Below, piece after piece: positions 14,043-18,716 of a stretch of DNA of 21,110 nucleotides. The notes under the pieces are model-generated. The model had not been told where the DNA came from and did not search any database. It saw only the letters and a program-made list of their open reading frames with translations. This DNA is from a virus. Within the stretch, counting starts at the first letter, position 1; each line of letters opens with the position of its first letter. Location: positions 1 through 21,110 of the IMG/VR virus record IMGVR_UViG_3300017949_000083; one strand, given 5' to 3'. Position numbers and translations under genes: made by a program.

Positions 14043-14261
14043 ATGAACTCTAAATTTTATATGATGTTATTGAAAGCAAAACATACTGCTGAAGATGAAT
14101 TGCTTTCAATCAAAAAAGAAAAGGAATTGTTTATTGCTAAACTAGGTAAGGAAACTAAAATTACTAAGGTTATCGGTAATCAACTCAAAGACTTTGACAA
14201 AAGAATGAATATAGCTAGAAATCATATTCGTTCTTTGAAACAAAGGTTAAGGAATGGCTAG
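14043..14261 (+). CDS. Small coiled-coil protein
   Basis: 72 residues, strongly basic and helical, with heptad-like Leu/Ile spacing over nearly the whole length (LLKAKHTAEDELLSIKKEKELF and later KDFDKRMNIARNHIRSLKQRL). AGGGGGACATT precedes the ATG. It is the first gene of the rightward unit and ends just before an attenuator-like hairpin set. No family recognised. Confidence 0.7.
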   Translation: MNSKFYMMLLKAKHTAEDELLSIKKEKELFIAKLGKETKITKVIGNQLKDFDKRMNIARNHIRSLKQRLRNG

Positions 14262-14280
14262 GTTGTCATTCTTGGGGCTA

Positions 14281-14315
14281 GGCGTTGCCCCCATTTCAAA
14301 GCAACGCCAATTTTT
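14281..14315 (+). terminator. Intrinsic terminator, possibly an attenuator
   Basis: Perfect 8-bp stem GGCGTTGC / GCAACGCC (14281-14288 and 14301-14308) followed by AATTTTT. An overlapping competing stem, GGGGC with GCCCC (14273-14291 region), uses part of the same left arm and could prevent the terminator, so read-through into the next gene may be controlled. Confidence 0.65.
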
Positions 14316-14329
14316 ATAAGGGGCTAATT

Positions 14330-14506
14330 ATGGCTGATAATAAAAAAGAGGGATTTAGCAAATTAACTAAATCTGCAATGCAAACTGAGATTAACAAAGC
14401 AACAGGTTTAAAACTGTCGGCACTCGACAGGGCTAACGCTGATGACATTGTTAAACTTGCTCAATACTTAACATCTAAGGGTGTGAAAATTGAGGGGGTT
14501 AAATAA
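14330..14506 (+). CDS. Small protein with L-x-RANA-type helical domain
   Basis: 58 residues from ATG at 14330, chosen because AAGGGGCTAATT lies before it (a longer frame from 14285 runs through the terminator stem). Its core, KSAMQTEINKATGLKLSALDRANADDIVKL, resembles the core of the minus-strand gene at 16681-16836 and the C-terminal part of the gene at 17876-18187: E/Leu-rich helix, short loop, then L-x-R/K-A-N/G and a second helix ending in K/R-L. It may be a small protein-protein or nucleic-acid-binding module used three times in this phage. Confidence 0.65.
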   Translation: MADNKKEGFSKLTKSAMQTEINKATGLKLSALDRANADDIVKLAQYLTSKGVKIEGVK

Positions 14507-15363
14507 TGGTTAATACTCATAACCACACAGGCACTATTGCCTGTGTGGTCGATACTGAATGTACCTATATATCCAAGAATCCTAGAATGGTTTTTCATTT
14601 TGGGGCAACGATTGGGGATATAGAGCAAGAGAACTCTTTTCGTGTAATCAAAATGGACTACTACGTTAAAGAGGTAATGCAAAACATAGAGATGTTTTTA
14701 CATAGAAACAAAGAGGGGGAAGCCTATGGCTATAACTCATCTATGAGAAACGCTTTGCATGACGCTTTTGACAATTTCCATAAGGTTAAGAAATGGAAAG
14801 AAATTGTTGAGGAATGGCAAGACTATATGCACTCTATGAATGTTAAATATTTAACTTCTTATAATTTCAATTTTGATATTGGAACAGGCGACAAGGTAGG
14901 AACTATCAGAAAGACACATCAACAACTGACTGATAAGACTTTCTACTTGCCAAGAGGGGTTGACTATTTTTGCCTTATGGATATTGCAGGAACTATGTTT
15001 ATGAATCGAAACTATAGAAATTTTATTCAAGGTTTAGATGAAATAGACATACAACAAATGCGAACTGACAAGGGCAATCCTAAATATTCGGCTGAAGCCT
15101 GTATGCGATACTTAAATAAAGATGTTTATTTTCAAGAACAACATACAGCTTTGAGAGATTCACTTTTAGAATTTCGTTTACTTGCTCACTTTTGGAAAAG
15201 GTGGAAACCAAACATCAAAAGAGATTTTGTAAACAATGTTCGAGGTGTATCACTAAAGAATATTAAAGAGGGTGTATCTGTTGCCAAGCGACTAGAACAA
15301 AGACGTGGCAAGGTATCAGACACGCCAACACAAATTGAATTAGCACTACAAGGGGGTAAATAA
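14506..15363 (+). CDS. DnaQ-like DEDDh 3'-5' exonuclease
   Basis: 285 residues. Exo I motif DTECT (Asp16, Glu18), Exo II motif YNFNFDIG (Asn120, Asp124) and Exo III H-x4-D in EQHTALRDSLLEF (His213, Asp218) give the DEDDh set for two-metal hydrolysis of DNA or RNA ends. It may serve proofreading, recombination or host nucleic-acid turnover; no polymerase domain is fused. The ATG overlaps the stop of the upstream gene (TAATGG). A perfect 12-bp hairpin lies at codons 6-15 and could act as a translational operator. Confidence 0.85.
   Translation: MVNTHNHTGTIACVVDTECTYISKNPRMVFHFGATIGDIEQENSFRVIKMDYYVKEVMQNIEMFLHRNKEGEAYGYNSSMRNALHDAFDNFHKVKKWKEIVEEWQDYMHSMNVKYLTSYNFNFDIGTGDKVGTIRKTHQQLTDKTFYLPRGVDYFCLMDIAGTMFMNRNYRNFIQGLDEIDIQQMRTDKGNPKYSAEACMRYLNKDVYFQEQHTALRDSLLEFRLLAHFWKRWKPNIKRDFVNNVRGVSLKNIKEGVSVAKRLEQRRGKVSDTPTQIELALQGGK
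14522..14549 (+). promoter_or_regulatory. Strong hairpin inside the start of the exonuclease gene
   Basis: ACCACACAGGCA pairs perfectly with TGCCTGTGTGGT, loop CTAT, 16 bases after the start codon. Such a stable stem is rare at this position and is not followed by a U run. A role in translation control is inference. Confidence 0.6.
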
Positions 15364-15563
15364 TGGCTAAACAATTAGAATTAAACTTTGACGATAATAC
15401 GCCAACATTTATTGAATGGTTTACTGCTGTGAATGTAGAACATCACAAACATGGCGAGAAACCATATACAATAAGCGAGGGTGTAGAGGTGTATAAGAAA
15501 TTGGTAAAATCCAATTTCTTTACAATGCAATCAAATATATGGAATAGCAAAAATGAAAATTGA
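15363..15563 (+). CDS. Small hypothetical protein
   Basis: 66 residues (MAKQLELNFDDNTPTFIEWF...), acidic N-terminus and a Lys/Asn-rich C-terminus, with TISEGVEVYKKLVKSNFF in the middle. ATG overlaps the exonuclease stop (TAATGG) behind AAGGGGGTAA. No family recognised; its co-translation with the exonuclease suggests related action. Confidence 0.7.
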   Translation: MAKQLELNFDDNTPTFIEWFTAVNVEHHKHGEKPYTISEGVEVYKKLVKSNFFTMQSNIWNSKNEN

Positions 15564-15813
15564 AGATATGCACTCATTAAAACTGAAGCGAATTCAGAAT
15601 CTTGTTTTTACTATTTCAACTTTCTGTATTGCAATAGGGATACAGGGGCTATTGCCCCTGCCCTTTGAATATGCATGGTTTTTCATTTTTTCAGGAAACT
15701 TAGCTATCTATTGGGTAGCTTGGTCGCAAGAAAAAAGAAAGCTAATGTTTTTAACTATTGTTATGTTTATTGCTCAAGCAACTAATATAGCAAGGCATTA
15801 TATTTGGGGGTAA
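15553..15813 (+). CDS. Three-span small membrane protein
   Basis: 86 residues. Hydrophobic spans at about residues 15-33 (LVFTISTFCIAIGIQGLL), 40-56 (YAWFFIFSGNLAIYWVAW) and 62-80 (LMFLTIVMFIAQATNIA). Overlaps the end of the previous gene by 11 bases. A 7-bp GC-rich hairpin CAGGGGC/GCCCCTG (15653-15670) lies inside. No family recognised; not obviously a holin, although size would permit it. Confidence 0.65.
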   Translation: MKIEDMHSLKLKRIQNLVFTISTFCIAIGIQGLLPLPFEYAWFFIFSGNLAIYWVAWSQEKRKLMFLTIVMFIAQATNIARHYIWG

Positions 15814-15815
15814 TC

Positions 15816-16334
15816 ATGTTAAGAAATAAGACTAACTTTGTTGATCGATTCTATAAACTGAATCCCAAGATCAGAATCTATGACCTAGATGGAACGATTA
15901 TAGATTCTAGCCATAGGGCGAAACATGACGAGAATGGAATTCTTGACCTAGAGCATTGGAAAGCGAATAACACAAAAGAGAATATTTTTGCTGATTCGCT
16001 TTTGCCTTTATATTGGCAACTTGTTCACGACTACAAGCAAGGCGATATAATTATACTTTGCACAGCTAGGGAATTGAACAAGCATGATTGGGAATATATC
16101 CACTCAATGGGGATTTATTACGATTATGTTAAATCAAGACCTGTTGGGGAAACCATGACAGATTGGAAACTAAAGAGAAATCTTTTAAATCCTTTTTTCA
16201 ATCTGAAACCATTTCGGAAAATTGAAAAATATTTCTATGACGACAATGAAAGCAATCTTGCTCAACTGTCGAGCATGGGGGCAATTACTTTCAATGCTAA
16301 AGAATGGAATCTTAATTGTGGGGTGAAAATGTAA
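15816..16334 (+). CDS. HAD-superfamily phosphatase, polynucleotide phosphatase-like
   Basis: 172 residues from ATG at 15816, preceded by GGGGGTAATC. HAD motif I is IYDLDGTIID (Asp23 nucleophile, Asp25), motif II is ILCTARE (Thr83), motif III is probably Lys118/Lys120 in MTDWKLKR, and motif IV is FYDDNESN (Asp142, Asp143, Asn144). The overall layout recalls the 3'-phosphatase half of phage T4 polynucleotide kinase or a 5'(3')-nucleotidase. It lies with the exonuclease, suggesting nucleic-acid end processing or nucleotide recycling. Substrate not certain. Confidence 0.8.
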   Translation: MLRNKTNFVDRFYKLNPKIRIYDLDGTIIDSSHRAKHDENGILDLEHWKANNTKENIFADSLLPLYWQLVHDYKQGDIIILCTARELNKHDWEYIHSMGIYYDYVKSRPVGETMTDWKLKRNLLNPFFNLKPFRKIEKYFYDDNESNLAQLSSMGAITFNAKEWNLNCGVKM

Positions 16335-16338
16335 ATCT

Positions 16339-16377
16339 ATAGGGGGCGACTTGGAAACAGGTTGCCCCTATTTTTTT
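16339..16377 (+). terminator. Intrinsic terminator after the HAD gene
   Basis: Stem ATAGGGGGCGAC with GTTGCCCCTAT (one bulged G, one G-U pair), loop of about ten bases, then seven T. It closes the rightward unit that starts at 14043. Confidence 0.85.
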
Positions 16378-16395
16378 GCCCAAATTCTAAATGCG

Positions 16396-16431
16396 AATGA
16401 TTCTCATTCTCATAATGATTCTCATTCTCAT
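16396..16431. repeat. Perfect 18-bp tandem repeat, Fur-box-like
   Basis: AATGATTCTCATTCTCAT occurs twice, head to tail (16396-16413, 16414-16431). The stretch 16411-16429 matches the palindromic Fur consensus (GATAATGATTATCATTATC) at 16 of 19 positions, and an overlapping unit at 15 of 19. It may bind a Fur-family regulator or be a simple repeat. Confidence 0.5.
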
Positions 16432-16458
16432 TTGGGATTGCGCCGAAGGCGCCGACCG

Positions 16459-16524
16459 CAGTGCAGTAGTGATGTGATGAAATGCGCGCAGCGCCAAAGC
16501 CAGTGCAGTAGTGATATGATGAAG
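16459..16524. repeat. Imperfect direct repeat in the origin-like region
   Basis: CAGTGCAGTAGTGATGTGATGAA (16459 on) recurs with one change as CAGTGCAGTAGTGATATGATGAA (16501 on), start to start 42 bases. The core CAGTGCAGTA appears a third time at 17095-17104. The set looks like iterons. Confidence 0.6.
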
Positions 16525-16544
16525 TCTTTCTGTCAAGGAGCGAC

Positions 16545-16564
16545 TTATCCACAGGATATCCACA
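16545..16564 (+). promoter_or_regulatory. Paired DnaA boxes (set 1)
   Basis: TTATCCACA at 16545-16553 and ATATCCACA at 16556-16564, spaced 11 bp apart. The first fits the DnaA-box consensus TTATNCACA; the second differs at one base. Confidence 0.6.
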
Positions 16565-16607
16565 AGTCTCTGACGCAACGCGAGCCTATCCCGCCCCCCA
16601 CCCTATT

Positions 16608-16636
16608 ATTGTAGCACACTTTTCCGCTCTTGTCAA
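16608..16636 (-). promoter_or_regulatory. Leftward sigma70-type promoter into non-coding DNA
   Basis: Minus-strand TTGACA, 17-bp spacer, TACAAT. It points into the repeat and DnaA-box region with no convincing gene downstream, so it may make a short RNA or origin transcript. Confidence 0.65.
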
Positions 16637-16647
16637 GAATTATTTTT

Positions 16648-16675
16648 AAAAAAATTAAACCCGCCGAAGCGGGTT
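16648..16675 (-). terminator. Intrinsic terminator of the 51-residue gene
   Basis: On the minus strand AACCCGC-TTCG-GCGGGTT followed by TAA and then a run of seven T within twelve bases: a 7-bp stem with a UUCG loop, just after the stop of the gene at 16681-16836. Confidence 0.85.
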
Positions 16676-16680
16676 CTTGA

Positions 16681-16836
16681 TTAGGAACAAATGTCGATTA
16701 ATCTTTTGATTGTTTCTGCATTAGCTCTTTCTAGCGAATTTAAGAAACCTTTGTTGACTTTTACGATTTGCTCTAATTCTGCAACTAATGTTGCTTTTGT
16801 TTTTACTACTTTTTTTACTTTTTCTACTTTTTTCAT
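16681..16836 (-). CDS. Small basic protein with L-x-RANA helical domain
   Basis: 51 residues from ATG at 16836, directly after AAGGAGAAAGAA. A Lys/Val N-terminal arm (MKKVEKVKKVVKTKA) leads to TLVAELEQIVKVNKGFLNSLERANAETIKRLID, similar to the core of the protein at 14330-14506 and the C-terminal part of that at 17876-18187. It has its own consensus promoter and terminator, so it is an independent unit set inside the origin-like region. Function unknown; a replication or transcription regulator is conceivable. Confidence 0.75.
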   Translation of the reverse strand: MKKVEKVKKVVKTKATLVAELEQIVKVNKGFLNSLERANAETIKRLIDICS

Positions 16837-16861
16837 TTCTTTCTCCTTGACTATGGGTAAT

Positions 16862-16890
16862 ATTATAGGCGCTTTGGTCGACCATGTCAA
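16862..16890 (-). promoter_or_regulatory. Promoter of the 51-residue gene
   Basis: Minus-strand TTGACA-17 bp-TATAAT, both hexamers perfect, spacer ending CAAAGCGCC like the rightward promoters at 17.7-17.8 kb. Places the start of transcription about 20 bases before the ribosome binding site. Confidence 0.85.
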
Positions 16891-16918
16891 TAGCCACAGC
16901 AAATTTATTTAATCTTTT

Positions 16919-16938
16919 TTATCCACAGGTTATCCACA
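16919..16938 (+). promoter_or_regulatory. Paired DnaA boxes (set 2)
   Basis: Two perfect TTATCCACA boxes at 16919-16927 and 16930-16938, in the same 11-bp spacing as set 1 about 374 bp away. A T-rich tract (16984-17010) lies close by. Confidence 0.65.
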
Positions 16939-16951
16939 GCACTTCGCGCCG

Positions 16952-16980
16952 ATTTTACCACACATTGAAAGCGGGGTCAA
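16952..16980 (-). promoter_or_regulatory. Leftward promoter upstream of DnaA boxes
   Basis: Minus-strand TTGACC-17 bp-TAAAAT. It would transcribe across DnaA-box set 2 and into the 51-residue gene. Weaker than its neighbour at 16862-16890. Confidence 0.55.
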
Positions 16981-17164
16981 GGGTTTTTTTAATTTTTTTG
17001 CAACTTTTTCGCTTCGCAAGTCTCTCCAACCACTCCAAACCCCGCAAAGCCTTTAGGCATACGCTTTTGACCCCGACACACCGCGCCGACACGCCAGTGC
17101 AGTATCGAAACGAAGTGCGAAAGTGAAGTGCTAAAGTGATGGCGGGTATTTTCAAGGTCTTTAT

Positions 17165-17193
17165 ATTTTATCACGGATTTGCGCGGGTGTCAA
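17165..17193 (-). promoter_or_regulatory. Leftward promoter in the origin-like region
   Basis: Minus-strand TTGACA-17 bp-TAAAAT. No gene follows for more than 300 bases, so the product would be a non-coding or long-leader RNA reading toward the DnaA boxes. Confidence 0.6.
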
Positions 17194-17309
17194 GAGAAAT
17201 TTGACGAAATTTTGCGTTTTTTGGCGTTAATTCGAGCGAAGCGAGGTGGTTTCGCGTCCCGCCCCCCGAAGTTCCGACCTGATTTTTTATAAATAAATCA
17301 CATTTTTTA

Positions 17310-17338
17310 TTGACAAGCGTATACACTTCGGATATAAT
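17310..17338 (+). promoter_or_regulatory. Rightward promoter R1
   Basis: TTGACA-17 bp-TATAAT, perfect hexamers, 25 bases before the ATG at 17363. First of six very similar promoters facing right. Confidence 0.88.
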
Positions 17339-17362
17339 ATATTCATACAAAAAAGGAGAAAA

Positions 17363-17701
17363 ATGCAAATACTAGAAATACCACAGGACATTTTAGACAT
17401 AATGCACAAAACTCAGCACGAACACGCAGAGTACTGTGAATTTGGTATCGACATTACAGTTGATAGCAAAGGAGTGCTCAAAGTGAGAGATATGATGGGA
17501 ATGTGGACTAACGATAAGCAGTGGACTAGTGAATTAGAACCTGCTGTAGCATGGGACTTAATACGAAAGTGGTGGAGAGATGAGGAAGATAACTTATTAC
17601 ACCAAAAAATGAAGAAGGACATCGAGAAACAAATCGATACTCTGCAAGGCGAACTAAAAGCATTAGAAAACACTGCGAAGAAAAAGAAGTGGTTTTGGTA
17701 A
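17363..17701 (+). CDS. Small acidic protein with C-terminal coiled coil
   Basis: 112 residues. N-terminal half (MQILEIPQDILDIMHKTQHEH, FGIDITVDSKGVLKVRDMMGMW) looks like a small alpha/beta unit, the Trp-rich segment AVAWDLIRKWWRDEEDN is striking, and the C-terminus is a coiled coil (KKDIEKQIDTLQGELKALENTAKKKK). AAAAGGAGAAAA precedes the ATG. It has its own promoter, likely expressed early and strongly. No family recognised; an early host-takeover protein is possible. Confidence 0.7.
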   Translation: MQILEIPQDILDIMHKTQHEHAEYCEFGIDITVDSKGVLKVRDMMGMWTNDKQWTSELEPAVAWDLIRKWWRDEEDNLLHQKMKKDIEKQIDTLQGELKALENTAKKKKWFW

Positions 17702-17719
17702 AATAATTCAAATTTCTTC

Positions 17720-17748
17720 TTGACTTGACTAATCAAAGCGGTTATAAT
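17720..17748 (+). promoter_or_regulatory. Rightward promoter R2
   Basis: TTGACT-17 bp-TATAAT, preceded by AAAATAATTCAAATTTCTTC, an AT-rich box repeated before R4 and R5. Followed by AAAGGAGAAAAAA and an in-frame ATG at 17774. Confidence 0.85.
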
Positions 17749-17819
17749 ATATTTATAACGAAAGGAGAAAAAAATGAAAAAATCAAAACAAAAAAATTCA
17801 AAGTTTTTCAAAAAATTCC

Positions 17820-17848
17820 TTGACAAAACTAAACAAAGCGTATATAAT
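17820..17848 (+). promoter_or_regulatory. Rightward promoter R3, inside an open frame
   Basis: TTGACA-17 bp-TATAAT, 28 bases before the ATG at 17876. It lies within the possible N-terminal extension that starts at 17774. Confidence 0.85.
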
Positions 17849-17875
17849 ATTATTTTATTTGGGAGAAAAAAGAAA

Positions 17876-18187
17876 ATGGCAAACGCAAAAAATTATACAG
17901 ACGAGATGGTTGCACAAATGACTGCAGCATACACAGAAAACCCTACAAGGGAAACAGTAGACGAACTTGCTTCTACACTTGGCAAAACAACAAGAAGTAT
18001 CATAGCAAAGTTATCAAGAGAAGGTGTTTACATTGCTCAACCTAGAACAACTAAATCTGGCGAACCAGTAGTTGCTAAAGCAGAGTTAGTGTCAACAATT
18101 CAAGAACACTTCGGTATCGAACTTCCTACTCTTGTCAAAGCAGGTAAGCAAGACCTACAAAGATTGGTTGACGCAATCGCTCAGTAA
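17876..18187 (+). CDS. Small phage protein with HTH-like N-terminus
   Basis: 103 residues from ATG at 17876, after GGGAGAAAAAAGAAA. The N-terminal part (YTDEMVAQMTAAYTENPTRETVDELASTLGKTTRSIIAKLSREG) is a helix-turn-helix-like unit common in marine phage proteins as I recall; the C-terminal KAELVSTIQEHFGIELPTLVKAGKQDLQRLVDAI matches the module of the genes at 14330 and 16681. An ATG at 17774 with its own AAAGGAG site gives a 137-residue form read through promoter R3. Message continues into the tRNA-like RNA and tRNA-Glu. A DNA-binding regulator is plausible. Confidence 0.8.
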   Translation: MANAKNYTDEMVAQMTAAYTENPTRETVDELASTLGKTTRSIIAKLSREGVYIAQPRTTKSGEPVVAKAELVSTIQEHFGIELPTLVKAGKQDLQRLVDAIAQ

Positions 18188-18216
18188 TCGTCAAGGAGTG
18201 ATTACCCTAAGTAATC

Positions 18217-18326
18217 CATTTTGAAAAGGGTATCTACTTTACAGAAGTGTCTACGGAAGCACATCCAATGGGAAAGTAGCAGGTTCGAGTCCTGACCTGT
18301 AAAGTATCTCTGCCCTTCTCAAAATG
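18217..18326 (+). ncRNA. tRNA-like structured RNA without an anticodon arm
   Basis: Two nested helices: CATTTTGAAAAGGGTA (18217-18232) with TGCCCTTCTCAAAATG (18311-18326), 15 of 16 positions paired, and TACTTTACAG (18235-18244) with CTGTAAAGTA (18297-18306), perfect. Inside are a D-arm-like hairpin (GTGT/GCAC with GG in the loop, about 18247-18262), a mini-hairpin UCC/GGA where the anticodon arm should be, and a T-arm-like CAGG-TTCGAGT-CCTG (18280-18294). About six bases too short for an anticodon arm, and no CCA. It sits six bases before tRNA-Glu, so it could be a decayed tRNA, a processing guide or a functional tRNA mimic. Confidence 0.6.
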
Positions 18327-18331
18327 ACCAC

Positions 18332-18406
18332 GCTCCGTTCGTCTAGTGGTTAGGACACATGGTTTTCATCCATGCAACAGCAGTTCGACTCTGCTACGGA
18401 GTACCA
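18332..18406 (+). tRNA. tRNA-Glu (anticodon UUC)
   Basis: 75 bases including encoded CCA. Acceptor GCTCCGT/ACGGAGT (first pair G-U), D-arm GTCT-GGAC, anticodon stem CATGG/CCATG with loop TTTTCAT (anticodon TTC), T-arm AGCAG-TTCGACT-CTGCT, discriminator A. All four arms fold normally. It reads GAA codons, common in this A+T-rich phage. Confidence 0.95.
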
Positions 18407-18433
18407 AGTTGAGAAAATAATTCACATTTCTTC

Positions 18434-18462
18434 TTGACAAAAGTGAAAAAAGTGGGTATAAT
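18434..18462 (+). promoter_or_regulatory. Rightward promoter R4
   Basis: TTGACA-17 bp-TATAAT with the upstream box GAAAATAATTCACATTTCTT. Initial transcript begins like that of R5 (TATATTCAAAAAAG). Confidence 0.88.
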
Positions 18463-18468
18463 ATATTT

Positions 18469-18660
18469 ATATTCAAAAAAGGGAAAAACGCAAAGGAAAT
18501 CAACGCGAACAGAACCACCGACCGAGATTTTATCATCAACTGAGTGGGAAAGCAACGAGGAACTTTCAACACACCCATTTGGGTTGAGTGTCAGGAGTGA
18601 TAACAGACCAATTTGATGGTAGCAACACTAGATTAACTGTTCACTCAACCCCACCTTCGA
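18469..18660 (+). ncRNA. Small structured RNA of about 190 nt
   Basis: A promoter with no credible gene after it. The 3' half folds into a long hairpin: GGGTTGAGTG (18581-18590) with CACTCAACCC (18642-18651), perfect 10 bp, then AACAG/CTGTT and ACCA/TGGT stacked inside with one-sided bulges. A rival stem ACCC/GGGT (18573-18584, loop ATTT) would break the main helix, so two states are possible. A short frame crosses the 5' part but has no ribosome binding site. No terminator is visible before R5. Confidence 0.6.
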
Positions 18661-18681
18661 GAAAATAATTCAAAATTTTTC

Positions 18682-18710
18682 TTGACAAGAGGTTAAACAT
18701 TGGGTATAAT
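18682..18710 (+). promoter_or_regulatory. Rightward promoter R5, for the giant RNA
   Basis: TTGACA-17 bp-TATAAT, preceded by GAGAAAATAATTCAAAATTTTT as at R4. Start of transcription expected near 18717. Confidence 0.88.
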
Positions 18711-18716
18711 ATACTT

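Larger units (their letters stand above)
16837..17309. other. Non-coding, promoter-rich, probable replication-origin region
   Basis: About 470 bases with no convincing gene, forming one block with the repeats at 16378-16610. Contents: paired DnaA boxes, T-rich tracts (16984-17010), a third iteron core at 17095, and repeated GCGAAG/GAAGTG-type words (17020-17140, 17230-17250). Short frames here on both strands are low-complexity and lack ribosome binding sites. Use as an origin is inferred from boxes, repeats and position at the switch between leftward and rightward transcription. Confidence 0.5.

Noticed and set aside
16337-16614. Open frames on both strands across the repeats (SHSHNDSHSH-type and matching minus-strand ones)
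   Set aside because: Low-complexity translations of the tandem repeat, without ribosome binding sites; the region is better explained as terminator plus repeats.
16884-17174. Several 60-80 residue frames on both strands
   Set aside because: They overlap DnaA boxes and promoters, show no ribosome binding sites and read as basic low-complexity sequence.
18235-18306. Calling this a normal tRNA gene
   Set aside because: Anticodon arm is about six bases too short, the T-stem is imperfect and no CCA end follows.
18366-18616. Frames across tRNA-Glu and the R4 RNA
   Set aside because: They run through a clear tRNA or a promoter and lack start signals.
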